A model generated the notes under the pieces. The model was not told the DNA's origin. It did no database searches and saw nothing but the letters and a program-made list of their open reading frames with translations. This document shows positions 22,541 to 32,043 of a stretch of 64,000 nt of DNA, one piece after another. Within the stretch, counting starts at the first letter, position 1; each line of letters opens with the position of its first letter. The translations under genes were made by a program, and so were the position numbers. This DNA is from Epiperipatus broadwayi (Eukaryota > Onychophora > Udeonychophora > Euonychophora > Peripatidae), in NCBI GenBank assembly GCA_028023455.1, contig JAQFVV010000353.1, positions 744,001 through 808,000 of the forward strand. Reading direction: 5' to 3'.

Positions 22541-22894
22541 TGAGAGCACTGCACCTAGATCTTAGGATCTTTCCTATCTTGGAGAGTTTTGCTCTGTTTA
22601 TCAACAATTAATGTGCTAGTATAGGAAATATGATCATGTGATGCTTAATGGTTTAACACCAATCCTGCCTAATAGGATAGTGGTGGCTATGGTTGTAAAA
22701 GAGCCAAAGACACCAAAATGTATGGGTGCTGAACTGAGTTCAGACCCATATGACTATATAAGCTATTGAGCTTAGATTGAAAATATTTTTTTGTGTTTTC
22801 AATTTCATTCTCATAGTTTTGTAGTTAAGTAGAGATAAAAGGTGGCTGCTAGAGGGTTGCATTAGATCCTAAAATCTAGATGCAGTGCTCTCAG

Positions 22895-22955
22895 ATCCAA
22901 AGCTCCTCACTGACGAAGGCCACAAGCCAGAAACTAGTCTGGGGATATTGGATGA
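22895..22955 (+). ncRNA. Hammerhead-like ribozyme (epsilon, right arm)
   Basis: Same core as the left-arm copy on the plus strand: CTGACGA, GGC/GCC stem II with an A-A closing mismatch, GAAA, ACTAGT, then C and TGGGGATATTGG. The outer stem I can add two A-T pairs beyond an internal loop. Confidence 0.72.
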
Positions 22956-23194
22956 GTAGGCATTGGATAGGAATTTTATGCACAAGCCTTCTGGCATCCA
23001 TTGATTACTCTGTTTAGCACAGGTGGGCAATACTGTATGGAGAGTTTTGCTCTGTTTAAATATATATTTCATTTATGGTGATGATGATGTATTCTAAGCA
23101 CACAAATATTGGTAATGAATACAGCAGTATTTTGTATGTTAAAGAAAAAATAGATATAAATTAATTATTTTATATAAAAGCAAGATGAGAAATA

Positions 23195-23239
23195 TATATA
23201 TATCTTTTTTTTTTTTTTTTTTTCCCTTTTTTTTATTTT

Positions 23240-23281
<42 letters not shown>

Positions 23282-23836
23282 TTTTTTTTTTTAAAAATCT
23301 CTCTCCACAAACCAACCCCCTCATTTATAAAAAAAAAAAAAAAAAAAAAATCCCCCCCCCAAAAAAAAAAAAAAAAAAAAACCCCCAAACCCCCCCCCCA
23401 ACCAACCACAAAAAAACACCCCACCCCCCCCCCCCACCACCCCACACCACCCCACACACACCCCCCCCCCCCCCCCCCACCACCCACAACCACACAAAAT
23501 AACACAACCCCCCCCCCCACACCCTACCAAACCAATCCACCCACCACCCCCCCAACAAAATATTTTAAAAAACCAAAAAAAAAAAAAACAACCCACAAAA
23601 ACAAAAACAAAAAAAAAAAAAAAAAAACAAAACAAAAAACCAAACCAAAAAACAAAACCAACCCCATACCACACACCAAAAACATACAAAAAACAAAACC
23701 CCAAAAAAAACTATATATATATTTATTAAAAATTATTATTTTTATATAAATTATATAAAAATAAAAAAAAAAAAAAACCAAACCAAACAAACCCCCCAAC
23801 CCCAAAAACCAAAAAAATTTAAAAATTTTAAAAAAA

Positions 23837-23891
<55 letters not shown>

Positions 23892-24560
23892 TAATAAAAA
23901 AATAAAAAAAAAAAAAAAAAAAAATTTATAAAATTCCCTTTTATTTTTTTTATTTTTTAATTATTAAACTAAAAAATTTCAAAATTAATTATTTTAATTT
24001 TACATTTTTTATAAAAAAAGGAAAGAGCCCAGTTATTTTTTTTTATCCCCCCCCGCAAGGGGAAGTAGGGGGGAAAGGAGAGGTAGGTAAAGTTTCATTT
24101 CCTTTTTTTTTTTTTTTTAAAGAAAGGGAGAGAACCCCCCCCACCCCCCCCACCCCCACACCCCCCCCCCAAAACACTAATTCCCTTTTCTCTTATCCCC
24201 CCCCCCACACCCCACAAAAAACCCCCCACCCCACCCCCCCATTCCGTCACAGGGCCAACCGCCCCAGGCTTCCTTCATTCAACTCCAAAATCTCTTTCTT
24301 CTTTTCTATCTTTTCATCTAACTTTTAATTTCACACTTTTGAAATAAAAATAAACAACAATCACCATTTACAATTAACAGAAATAATTATTATTTTTTTT
24401 TTTTTTATCTTTTTTTTTTTTTTTTTTATTAAATTTTTTTTTTATTTTCTTATTTTTTTTTTTTAATAAAAAAACTTCAAACATTTTTTTTTTTTTTTAA
24501 AAAAAAATTTTTTAAAATTTTAAATTTTGCAAAAAAAAAAAAATTTTTAAAAAAAATTTT
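23195..24560. repeat. Homopolymer and two-letter low-complexity tract, probable assembly artefact
   Basis: About 1.3 kb of poly-T, poly-A and poly-C runs. Section 23320-23710 is almost entirely A and C on the plus strand, with hardly any G. Section 24050-24240 alternates C runs with G or A runs. Six-frame ORFs here (poly-Gly, poly-Phe, poly-Pro) are meaningless. Such skewed homopolymer blocks are typical of an unresolved or mis-polished long-read region, though a real low-complexity satellite cannot be excluded. Confidence 0.8.
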
Positions 24561-24661
24561 AATTTTAACGTTTAGTTTTTTCTTTTTATTTGCGAACTTT
24601 TAAGTTTTTATTTTAAATTAATGTAACGACATATTTATATATCGTTACAATATATATATAT

Positions 24662-25185
24662 GCTAGTTGTATTTTTAAATTGGACTATTTGCGTCATCTA
24701 ATATGCATATATAATGTCCTTATAAAAATTTAACTTTATTTAAATATTCCAAATACATTCAACTGTTAGTAATAGCACATCAAATAGATTAGTATATGCA
24801 TAATGTTTCAAGAGGTATTATTCTCTCCTCTTCTACAGGTGTTGCTGATCTAACCAGTAACAGTACTAGCATGGATTCAAACCTGGACCCTTAGATTCTT
24901 GATTATTGACTCTGTTGGTTAGAATGGCATCTTAAAGTTCAATACTCAAGAATCTAAGGGTCCAGGTTCAAATCCCATGCTGGTACTGTCACTGGTCAGG
25001 CCAGCAACACCTGATGAAAAAGGGAGAATAATACCTCTCAAAATGTTGTGCATATACTAACCTGTTTGGTGTGATATTACTAGCAGTTGAATGTATTTGG
25101 AATATTTAAATAAAGTTAAATTTTTCTAAAGACATTTAATACACATATAAATGATGGAAATTGTCCAATATAAATATACAACTAG
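24662..25185. repeat. Foldback of tRNA-derived, hammerhead-containing SINE (family zeta)
   Basis: Arms about 24662-24910 and 24939-25185 around a short spacer. The right unit (+) has a possible A box TGGTTAGAATGG (24917-24928, in the spacer), a B box GGTTCAAATCC (24965-24975), a hammerhead-like segment (25003-25055) and an AT-rich tail ending CCAATATAAATATACAAC. The left unit mirrors it (B box complement ATTCAAACC near 24873). A 5'-truncated copy with target duplication lies at 60444-60668. Tail fragments occur at 1728-1806 and around 5930-6240. Confidence 0.8.
25003..25055 (+). ncRNA. Hammerhead-like motif in zeta SINE
   Basis: CAACAC, CTGATGA, then a stem II region AAAGGG..CCTCTC, AAAA in place of GAAA, TGTT, GTGC. 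Stem I pairs CAC with GTG. The inverted copy (24798-24845, minus) retains GAAAC and a better stem II (AGAGG/CCTCT) but has CTGTAGA for CTGATGA. The two copies together imply a functional ancestor; neither looks active. Confidence 0.6.
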
Positions 25186-25464
25186 AACATTATCAATGTG
25201 GTTGGTTTTCACCTAAATAATTTGACATTTTTTATGATTGAATACACAATGTTACTTGCCCAAGAGATGCAGAAATGCAAATTTCTCATTTAGAGTGGAA
25301 TAGAAAAAAAAGGTATTATAAAAATATTACATGTAGCTTTGTTAGAAATCAATTCTTATTATCTGGATTTTTATTATTTTACATGCAATATTCACATCAA
25401 TCAATGAGAACATTATATATATATATATATATAGAATATTATTTGGATACATCCATGTATAATT

Positions 25465-25520
25465 TATTATATATATATATAAACCAATATTTCGATCATG
25501 TCACAATAGTCATCAACTGG
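25465..25520 (-). repeat. Decayed hammerhead-like fragment (family eta)
   Basis: The minus strand reads GTTGATGACTATTGTGACAT, GATC, GAAATATTGGTTT. GAAA is intact and a weakened stem II (ACTAT/ATGAT) encloses TGTGAC, but the CTGATGA start is lost. No second copy is seen in the window. Confidence 0.45.
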
Positions 25521-25549
25521 ATAACAAATATAAATTAATTGTAGAAATG

Positions 25550-25552
<3 letters not shown>

Positions 25553-25582
<30 letters not shown>
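25553..25582 (+). repeat. (TG)n microsatellite
   Basis: A run of TA dinucleotides followed by about 12 TG repeats. Confidence 0.9.
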
Positions 25583-25583
<1 letters not shown>

Positions 25584-26079
25584 TCTAACATTTTTGACTA
25601 ACCAAGTATAATTCAATATTTCTATGTAATCTCATTAGACAACAAAAAATAGATATACTTTTGTTTATCTCTCTATAATTTTGGCATCTCTCTCCTAGAT
25701 AGCTAAAGAGATCGAAAATATATGAGAGTTTTTAACTAATGAAAGACAATTTATTGGATAGAAAATTCTACACTTTTACTAATTCGAATCTTTAATTACT
25801 TATTAAATTAAAAGAAGAATAGAGAATATTAAGATTAGGATCTAAATACTTAGAGAATCGATTAATCTGAAATGCAAAGTTTATAAAATAAACCTGATTA
25901 CTAGTCACCTAGAAATAAAGATGAAGTAAGAATTAAAGAAGCTTAAATGTGTATAAAATAGTTAGTGGTAGAACAAAAAATATTTTAAAAAAGAAAGTAA
26001 ATTTAGAAGTGTACTGAAAAAGAGAAATATTATCATTAAAATGAGAAAAATCTTCATGTATTTAGTATATCAATTAGAT

Positions 26080-26265
26080 ATCTACCGAGGCTGTAACCTT
26101 GAGAATATGTGTGTAAAATGCGTTAGTAGGGACCTCTACAGGTGTTTAACCATTAGGGACCTCTACAGGTGTTTAACCACAAGTTTGGTTAAACACCTGC
26201 AGAGGTCCCTACTATCGCATTTTACACGCATATTCTCGAGGTTACAGCCTTGGTAAATATTACTT
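26080..26265. mobile_element. Hairpin MITE, copy 2 (GGCTGTAACC family)
   Basis: Inverted arms beginning CGAGGCTGTAACCTTGAGAA and ending with its complement, with AGGGACCTCTACAGGTG in each arm. Unlike copy 1 it has an internal duplication: AGGGACCTCTACAGGTGTTT occurs twice on the left (about 26127 and 26154). It is non-coding. Confidence 0.8.
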
Positions 26266-26275
26266 AATGTGCGTT

Positions 26276-27116
26276 TAATAAATTTATAATTATATCAATT
26301 AGAGAAGAAGAAATAAATAAAAAGTCTTTAAAAAGATTAGAAAAATATTTAACAAGTAACAAGAATGCATTAGTGCTGAAATGTTAGATAGCAAAACACA
26401 GGTACCATTTTAGTAAGCGCTCTGCCCCATTTAGACACCAAAACACAAAAAAAAAATGTTATTAAATCCAAAGCCTGTGATATAAGAAATATAAGGATAA
26501 TAAGCAAGTAGAACATATGCAATAATATTAATGTGAATATTTTAAGCTATTAAGCTATCATAGAAGCAAACATTTTAAAGAATTTTAATGGGTTTTTTTT
26601 TAATTTTGTTTTGAAGTAAGTTAAAAAAGGTTAATGATAATTTATTTTTAAAATTAAATAAAATTAGCAAACTGCTGCCTGGTTAATTTATTCTATATGT
26701 CAGCTATACACCGTTTTGAAAATAAAAAATAATTAACATTAATATTTTATTTTTGCTGGAGTAAACAATTAATCCAAATGAGAAAAATAAATTATTAAAA
26801 TGGAAACAAATTATGATGGCTCTAAAAATTAAAGTTATTTTGATTAATAGTAACATTTGCAATAAAACGTAATCTAGACACAAAAACCCTTCCACGAAAA
26901 ATACATTTTTAAAAGAAGTTACAACAATAAAATCAATTTAGCTTTATTATAAATGAAGCAATATTAATGATCGTGATAATAAATGTGAACATGTTAAAAG
27001 TATATTGCATTATGTTTGCATCTATATTCTTAAGAGATTTACTATTATTAACAAAGATATATGTAAATTAATATGAAAGAAGGATCAATTTATAAATATA
27101 AAAAATAATATTACTG

Positions 27117-27149
<33 letters not shown>

Positions 27150-27344
27150 TTAAAACAATGTTACATAAAATACAATTTCCAATATAATATTATAATCAAG
27201 CTATATTATTTGGTTTCCACTTATGGAATCATTCTTCCCATTCTTTAACTTACTATATTCCACTTTCTTATATATGTATGATAAACATTTTTGAGCAATA
27301 ATATCTGTTGTTACTTTTTACATAACAATTCAAAACAAAACAAC
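26276..27344. other. AT-rich sequence; (TTA)n at 27120-27150
   Basis: No gene recognised. The 63-codon minus-strand ORF at 26704-26895 has no family signal. Confidence 0.5.
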
Positions 27345-27413
27345 ACTCTCCATATAGTAGTGCCATCTTGTGCTAACAATAGTGATCATGTGATGTTTAG
27401 TGGTTTAACTTTT
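27345..27413 (-). repeat. Family epsilon fragment, internally deleted
   Basis: Begins ACACTCTCCATATAGTAGTG and jumps to GATCATGTGATGTTTAGTGG, joining the two ends of the unit without the hammerhead. Flanks share ACTTTTTACATAA (27311 and 27408 areas), a possible target duplication. Confidence 0.6.
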
Positions 27414-27770
27414 TACATAATGAAGTATTATGGTAAATTTTGTTTTTAGAGAGGTCATAGAAAATGCCTGCTTATGATATATATTTTATATTAAAATTGA
27501 TGTCCTGAGTGACAGACATAAAAGGTAAAGTTCCATGGATCACACCTTAACTTCATCATTTCTGGTAGTCAAAAGATCATTTGACCTTCCAAATGCCATA
27601 TCAGTTAATTATTTATGTTTTAAAATTGATATATGTGATGTAATTAATCTTGCTATTAAACAATTTACTGTATTTATAGAATACAAATCATAATTAGATC
27701 ATCTTTCTCATAGAGTTTTGGCTTGATATATTATATTTCAAATTTCCAATGCAATTCCCGATGTATTATA

Positions 27771-29011
27771 CACCTGGGTCTCATTTTACATGATAGATAG
27801 GTTCCTCAGATAACATGCGCAAATGAAAACGCACAAAAATAGACGTAACTTACCTTGAAAAAGGGGGGATACAGACTGTGATTTTTCAAAAATCGGGTAA
27901 AAGCAAAGTACCAATGTAAAATTACTTTAAAATTCGTGCAAAAAAAAAATAAGGAAATAAAATATGACTAATAAAAATTTTCAAATTTGAAAAAAATTGA
28001 TACAAGACAAACTTTTTTTAACTATAATATTTAATTTTATTCAAAACTATATATTTTTATGCATAATTTACAGTACAGTAATTGACATTTTTTATACATG
28101 TTTTAATTATTATCATTACTTGCCGATAAACAGGTTCATTTGCAAACTGGTAAAAAATCAAACTAGCGCCAAATTCACTCTCATGTTGTGTTAATGGTTT
28201 TCTGGTGACAACATAATTAGTAATTAATCTTTGAGATGATGATTTTATTAATTGTTTATGAAGCTTGTGATATCCAGACATACAACCATTTAACTCTCAT
28301 TGGAATTTAAGAGCACGTTCATGAATAGTGTCAATAATAAGAAAATAATTTGCCAACTGATTAGAAAGTTGAAGACCTTCTCGAATCATTTTTGCAGTGA
28401 AAGGAACAACTAAAATTTAAATTCTTATTTTTGTCTTTAATTTTCAATTCCGTTTAAAAATCAAATTTTGTTTCACATCACATTAATTAAATTTCAGGTC
28501 ATCTTAAGTAATTTTTAAATTGTTAATTACAATTAAAAATCAGATTTTAATTTTTAATTGTCAAATTTAATTGTGCTCATTGCTATTACTCATCTTTTAA
28601 AAATAAACTTGCGGACACTAAATGATTAATAATTGATTATATTCTTTTTTAAAAAGCAAAAACAGAATGTGATTTAAAATGCAAAATTAACACAATTAAC
28701 AAGCACAATGTTTGAACAAATTTACATTATAATCTTGTAAAATTTAATGTGTGCATACATAAAATGTGGAAATCATGATTTTAATTTCATTATTGCATAA
28801 AATCTTACTATTATAAAGCACTGAAAATATTGAAATTACTAAGATAAAAGTCTAATTCCAATAATGTGCTATTACTTTCAATATGACTTAAGTGCATGAA
28901 ATTTATTATTTAAAGTAATAGCGCATTATCAGAGTTCGACTTCCGGAGAAACATGAATTGTGTAACTTCAAAATCGTGTTAAATAAATCCGCGTAAAAAG
29001 AGACCCAGGTG
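27771..29011. mobile_element. TA-flanked inverted-repeat transposon, copy 2
   Basis: Starts CACCTGGGTCTCATTTTACA and ends with AGAGACCCAGGTG, flanked by TA at 27769-27770 and 29012-29013. It is colinear, in inverse orientation, with the outer parts of copy 1 (10239-12498). It carries a decayed transposase C-terminus on the minus strand. Short inverted repeats and TA duplication fit the pogo/Tigger group of the Tc1/mariner superfamily. Confidence 0.88.
28057..28420 (-). pseudogene. Tigger-like transposase C-terminal remnant
   Basis: Translation gives VPFTAKMIREGLQLSNQLANYF, then DTIHERALKFQ, a stop, ELNGCMSGYHKLHKQLIK. This resembles the C-terminal helical region of Tigger transposases (acidic Asp-x-x-x-Glu-Arg, then a YK..YK-type helix). 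The catalytic core is absent. Assignment rests on this pattern and on the Tigger-like ends of the element. Confidence 0.5.
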
Positions 29012-29013
29012 TA

Positions 29014-29737
29014 TTCATAAATAAAAACACCTGAGCTTTGTTATTTATTTTGTTTTATGACAAGTTGTTAATTTTTATAATAATAACAAAATATTTAATT
29101 TTGATCACTTTTTTTCCAAATTGTGGTACAATATTTTGCAGTAGAATGTGTAAGAACTAAAAAAAACTTTATTTTTTTGTTCTTTTGCATCCCATATCCA
29201 TCAAAGTTATAATTATTTAACATCAAATACCCTGCTCAGCTAATAAAACAAATTATGTGAGAGAAATGATATGTTTATAGAAGTGATATTTCTTCAATTT
29301 TCTGCTGCAATCCGTAATTAACAGATGCATATATAATTATCTTTACCCAACTTTCATCTTTATGAATCAAATCTGTAATTGAAAGTTGTCTTATTGGTGA
29401 ATCTGAATATTTGTTGAGTTTTTTTATTATATTCCTAATACCAGAAGAATGAAATGCTTGCACGTGATGGTTAATTGAATGTACTAAAATATATAGTTGC
29501 TGAATTGGTTCCAGATTTATACAACTGTTCAGGCAGATCATCTTTGTTTCAAAAGACCTTGGACTAATATAAAATTTCAAGTCTTAAATTTGTGAGGCAA
29601 ACTGAAATGAAAGATAATTACTGGATGTCCATATGCATTCCTTCCAACTTTGAATCCCAAACTTCATTGACAAAGGCAAAGGTAGATACCAATCTGAGAA
29701 TGAAGGTTCAAATAGTAAGATTAAAATCAAAACAGAC
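29014..29737. other. Intervening sequence with an unassigned 101-codon ORF
   Basis: The minus-strand ORF at 29275-29580 has fairly even composition (PRSFETKMICLNSC, LNKYSDSPIRQLSI) but matches no family I know. It could be an old element or chance. Confidence 0.3.
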
Positions 29738-29850
29738 AAAACTCACTATACATATTGCCACACACAGCAAGCTAGAGTAATCAATGGATGCCAGAAGGCT
29801 TGTGTGTGGCAGCAAACATAAGAAATGGTGATAATGTGATGTTTAGAAGA
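29738..29850 (-). repeat. Family epsilon fragment
   Basis: Shares CAAAACTC.CTATACA, AGAGTAATCAATGGATGCC and CATAAGAAATGGTGAT with other epsilon copies. The hammerhead portion is deleted. Confidence 0.75.
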
Positions 29851-30567
29851 TTAATATCATTGATTATTCTAACTTATATTAAATAACATTAAAATGTGGC
29901 ACAACTTTTGTCTTATTTATTGAGGTGAGTATTTAGTACTTGATATTTGAATCTGGCCTTATATTACTATATATATATATATATAGTAGTTCTCAGCACC
30001 ATAAATACAGTATCCATTGTTTTTTTTTCTAAATTTAAATATTAATTTATGCCATTATTTTTATATTGCTTTAAGCAAAGCAAATTTTTTATATTCATAT
30101 AAATTAATTTTTAATTTTGATTTATTTTTACTATTTATCTTATTAATTATACATTGAAGTTAATTAATATGCAATTTTGTTCGAATTCTTTTTTAAAAAA
30201 AAAGATATATGTGATATATGCTATATAATGTCACATGACTCTCAAGCTTATATTCAATATCTGCATTGAGAGTATTAATATACTATATCACATCATTGTA
30301 GAATCATTTGTAAATTTTTTTACCTATGAAAAACAAAAAGTGAGTTTGTAAAGTTTAGAGATTTTAATTTTATTTCCAGAATATAATTGTTTATACAGTT
30401 GAATAATAATATTATTATTGCATGAGGTCATAATGTTTGCTATAATAATAGCTCATGTTTTATTGATAAACTTTGATCACACTAGAAAATATATTGCTTA
30501 CTGAGCTGTGCATGCATGTATGTAAAACATGTTATATATATATATATGTGTGTGTGTATTATAACCC
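29851..30567. other. AT-rich sequence, nothing recognised
   Basis: Contains TA and TG microsatellite patches (29971-29985, 30535-30560). Confidence 0.5.
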
Positions 30568-31291
30568 CCCCACTCAACACCGATCCTACGCATTATATGA
30601 GCAATTGCCCAGGGCACCAATTCTGTTAATGAATAGAATAAGTTAACAATTATATATTGCTTTGAATTAATATTGAGACTCTTCTACTTATGCTTGACTT
30701 AAATCTTAGCTCAGTGGAGGGTTATAGAAAGTTAAGAAGATGCAGAATGTAAATAAATGAAAGAAAAAATACTATTGATGATTAAAATAAGATACATGCT
30801 TCATTTGTTAATCAACCATATTATAGAAATTAATAAAGCTTTATTTATTCAAGATAATAAACTATTATTTACATTTGATTTTTTTCCATCATCCAAATAC
30901 ACTCATAGATTAACTACAATATAACTTTAATATAAAAACATGATATTGAATAACTCCACTTATCTAGCATGTCTTTAGTCTAAATGGTTAAATTGATATT
31001 AATTTGGAACTAGGAAATCAGATCTCAGGGAATCTTTAATATGATTTCATTAAAGAAATTCTATTACACAATAACTTATAACTATTGTAATAATAATAAA
31101 AATAATAATAATGGCATGAATTGGGTGATGTTTCACTGGACTAGCAATGAGATAATGAAGGAAATAGGGTACCTTTTAATCTCACATCATTGTCTAAATA
31201 ATAAACTGAGTATATAACCTTTTCATATGTTTACCAAATGGTAAAGTATTTCATATAATGTTTGGATCAAGAAAACAATACTATAAGATTT
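30568..31291. repeat. ~715-bp direct repeat, left copy (possible LTR)
   Basis: CCCCACTCAACACCGATCCT to GATCAAGAAAACAATACTA is repeated in direct orientation at 37662-38372, with high identity by eye and small indels. The distance is about 7.09 kb. The segment between contains gag-like and integrase-tail-like pseudogenes on the minus strand, so these may be LTRs of one element. TG..CA termini are not evident, so this is tentative. Confidence 0.7.
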
Positions 31292-31397
31292 TTTTTTTTT
31301 AAGTGTCATAGCATCGGCCGGGACACGAACCTGTAACCCGGGCAACTGCCTGCAAGTGCAAGCAGTCGCACTGACCTCTTGACCACCGAAGCAAGAC
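31292..31397 (-). mobile_element. tRNA-derived SINE with 16-bp target duplication
   Basis: On the minus strand it starts with a tRNA-like head (A box TGGTCAAGAGG at about 31378-31368, B box GGTTCGTGTCC at about 31333-31323) and ends with TGCTATGACACTT and an A-rich tail (seen as poly-T at 31291-31300). The 16-bp duplication CAATACTATAAGATTT flanks it at 31276-31291 and 31398-31413. It inserted at the edge of the left direct repeat. Same family as 46209-46312, 48037-48140 and 53977-54085. Confidence 0.9.
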
Positions 31398-31539
31398 CAA
31401 TACTATAAGATTTCAGTATGTTTATTATCAAATTTACAAAGTAATGCATTTATGTTATAATAAATATGTAGAATGTGGAAATTAGAATACGAATGCATAT
31501 AAGAACAACTGATAAAAATAAATTTTGATGCACTACCCA

Positions 31540-32043
31540 CTTGTAGTTTTTTAACAAGAAACCATGGATTTACTTCAATTGATGGTCTATGTGGTTTATG
31601 TCGCAGAGATGAAGACATGATTGAACACATTTTTGGTGAATGCAGTTATTTGCAAGTTTGTAGATATTTTATTAGCTTTATTTATAAACATAAAGGCTCT
31701 TTGATACGTGTATTGATACAAGCAATTAAAGCAGGAGTTTTTGCTGATATTAGAAGTGTTACTTTTTTAATATATAGTTTATGGCTAACTCGATGTGATA
31801 TTATCTTTAATTCTAATTGTACAGATCCTTTGAAGTAATTAGAAAAATCAGAATGATAAAAGCAAGAGACAATAGAATATCATCACAAGATTTATTTAAT
31901 AGCACATGGGAACTTATTGACATTTGAAGACCAATTTCTACCTATAGAACTTTAATTTGCATATTGTTTTTATTATACAATATTATGTATTTATTTATTT
32001 AGTTTTTGGTTTAATAAAGTTTGTTTTTGATAATAAAAAAAAA
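31540..32043 (+). pseudogene. LINE 3' end: zinc-binding tail of a reverse transcriptase ORF and 3' UTR
   Basis: The translation FLTRNHGFTSIDGLCGLCRR, then DEDMIEHIFGECSYLQ has the CxxC...E...HxFxxC pattern of the C-terminal zinc-binding region of many LINE reverse transcriptases. After a frameshift near 31833 it continues VIRKIRMIKARDNRISSQDL, ending at a stop at 31927. A 3' UTR with AATAAAG and an A-rich end at 32034-32043 follows. It is a 5'-truncated insertion, differing from the LINE at 6.2-9.85 kb as far as can be compared (no overlap). Confidence 0.75.

Larger units (their letters stand above)
22335..23058. repeat. Foldback pair of family epsilon hammerhead units
   Basis: Left unit (about 22385-22570) and right unit (about 22862-23058) are inverted copies sharing CAAAACTCTCCATACAGTA, ATCAATGGATGCCAGAAGG and the hammerhead region. 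The left unit is additionally bracketed by a smaller inverted repeat (22335-22400 with 22572-22650). The hammerheads diverge (minus left, plus right). Other family members: 27345-27413, 29738-29850, 38373-38462, 40013-40185 and 60098-60242. Confidence 0.85.

Noticed and set aside
23139-23805. Overlapping ORFs encoding poly-Gly, poly-Phe or poly-Pro proteins
   Set aside because: They are translations of homopolymer runs on both strands in a probable artefact region.
29275-29580. 101-codon minus-strand ORF as a host gene
   Set aside because: No family motif, no splice context and not conserved elsewhere in the window; chance cannot be excluded.
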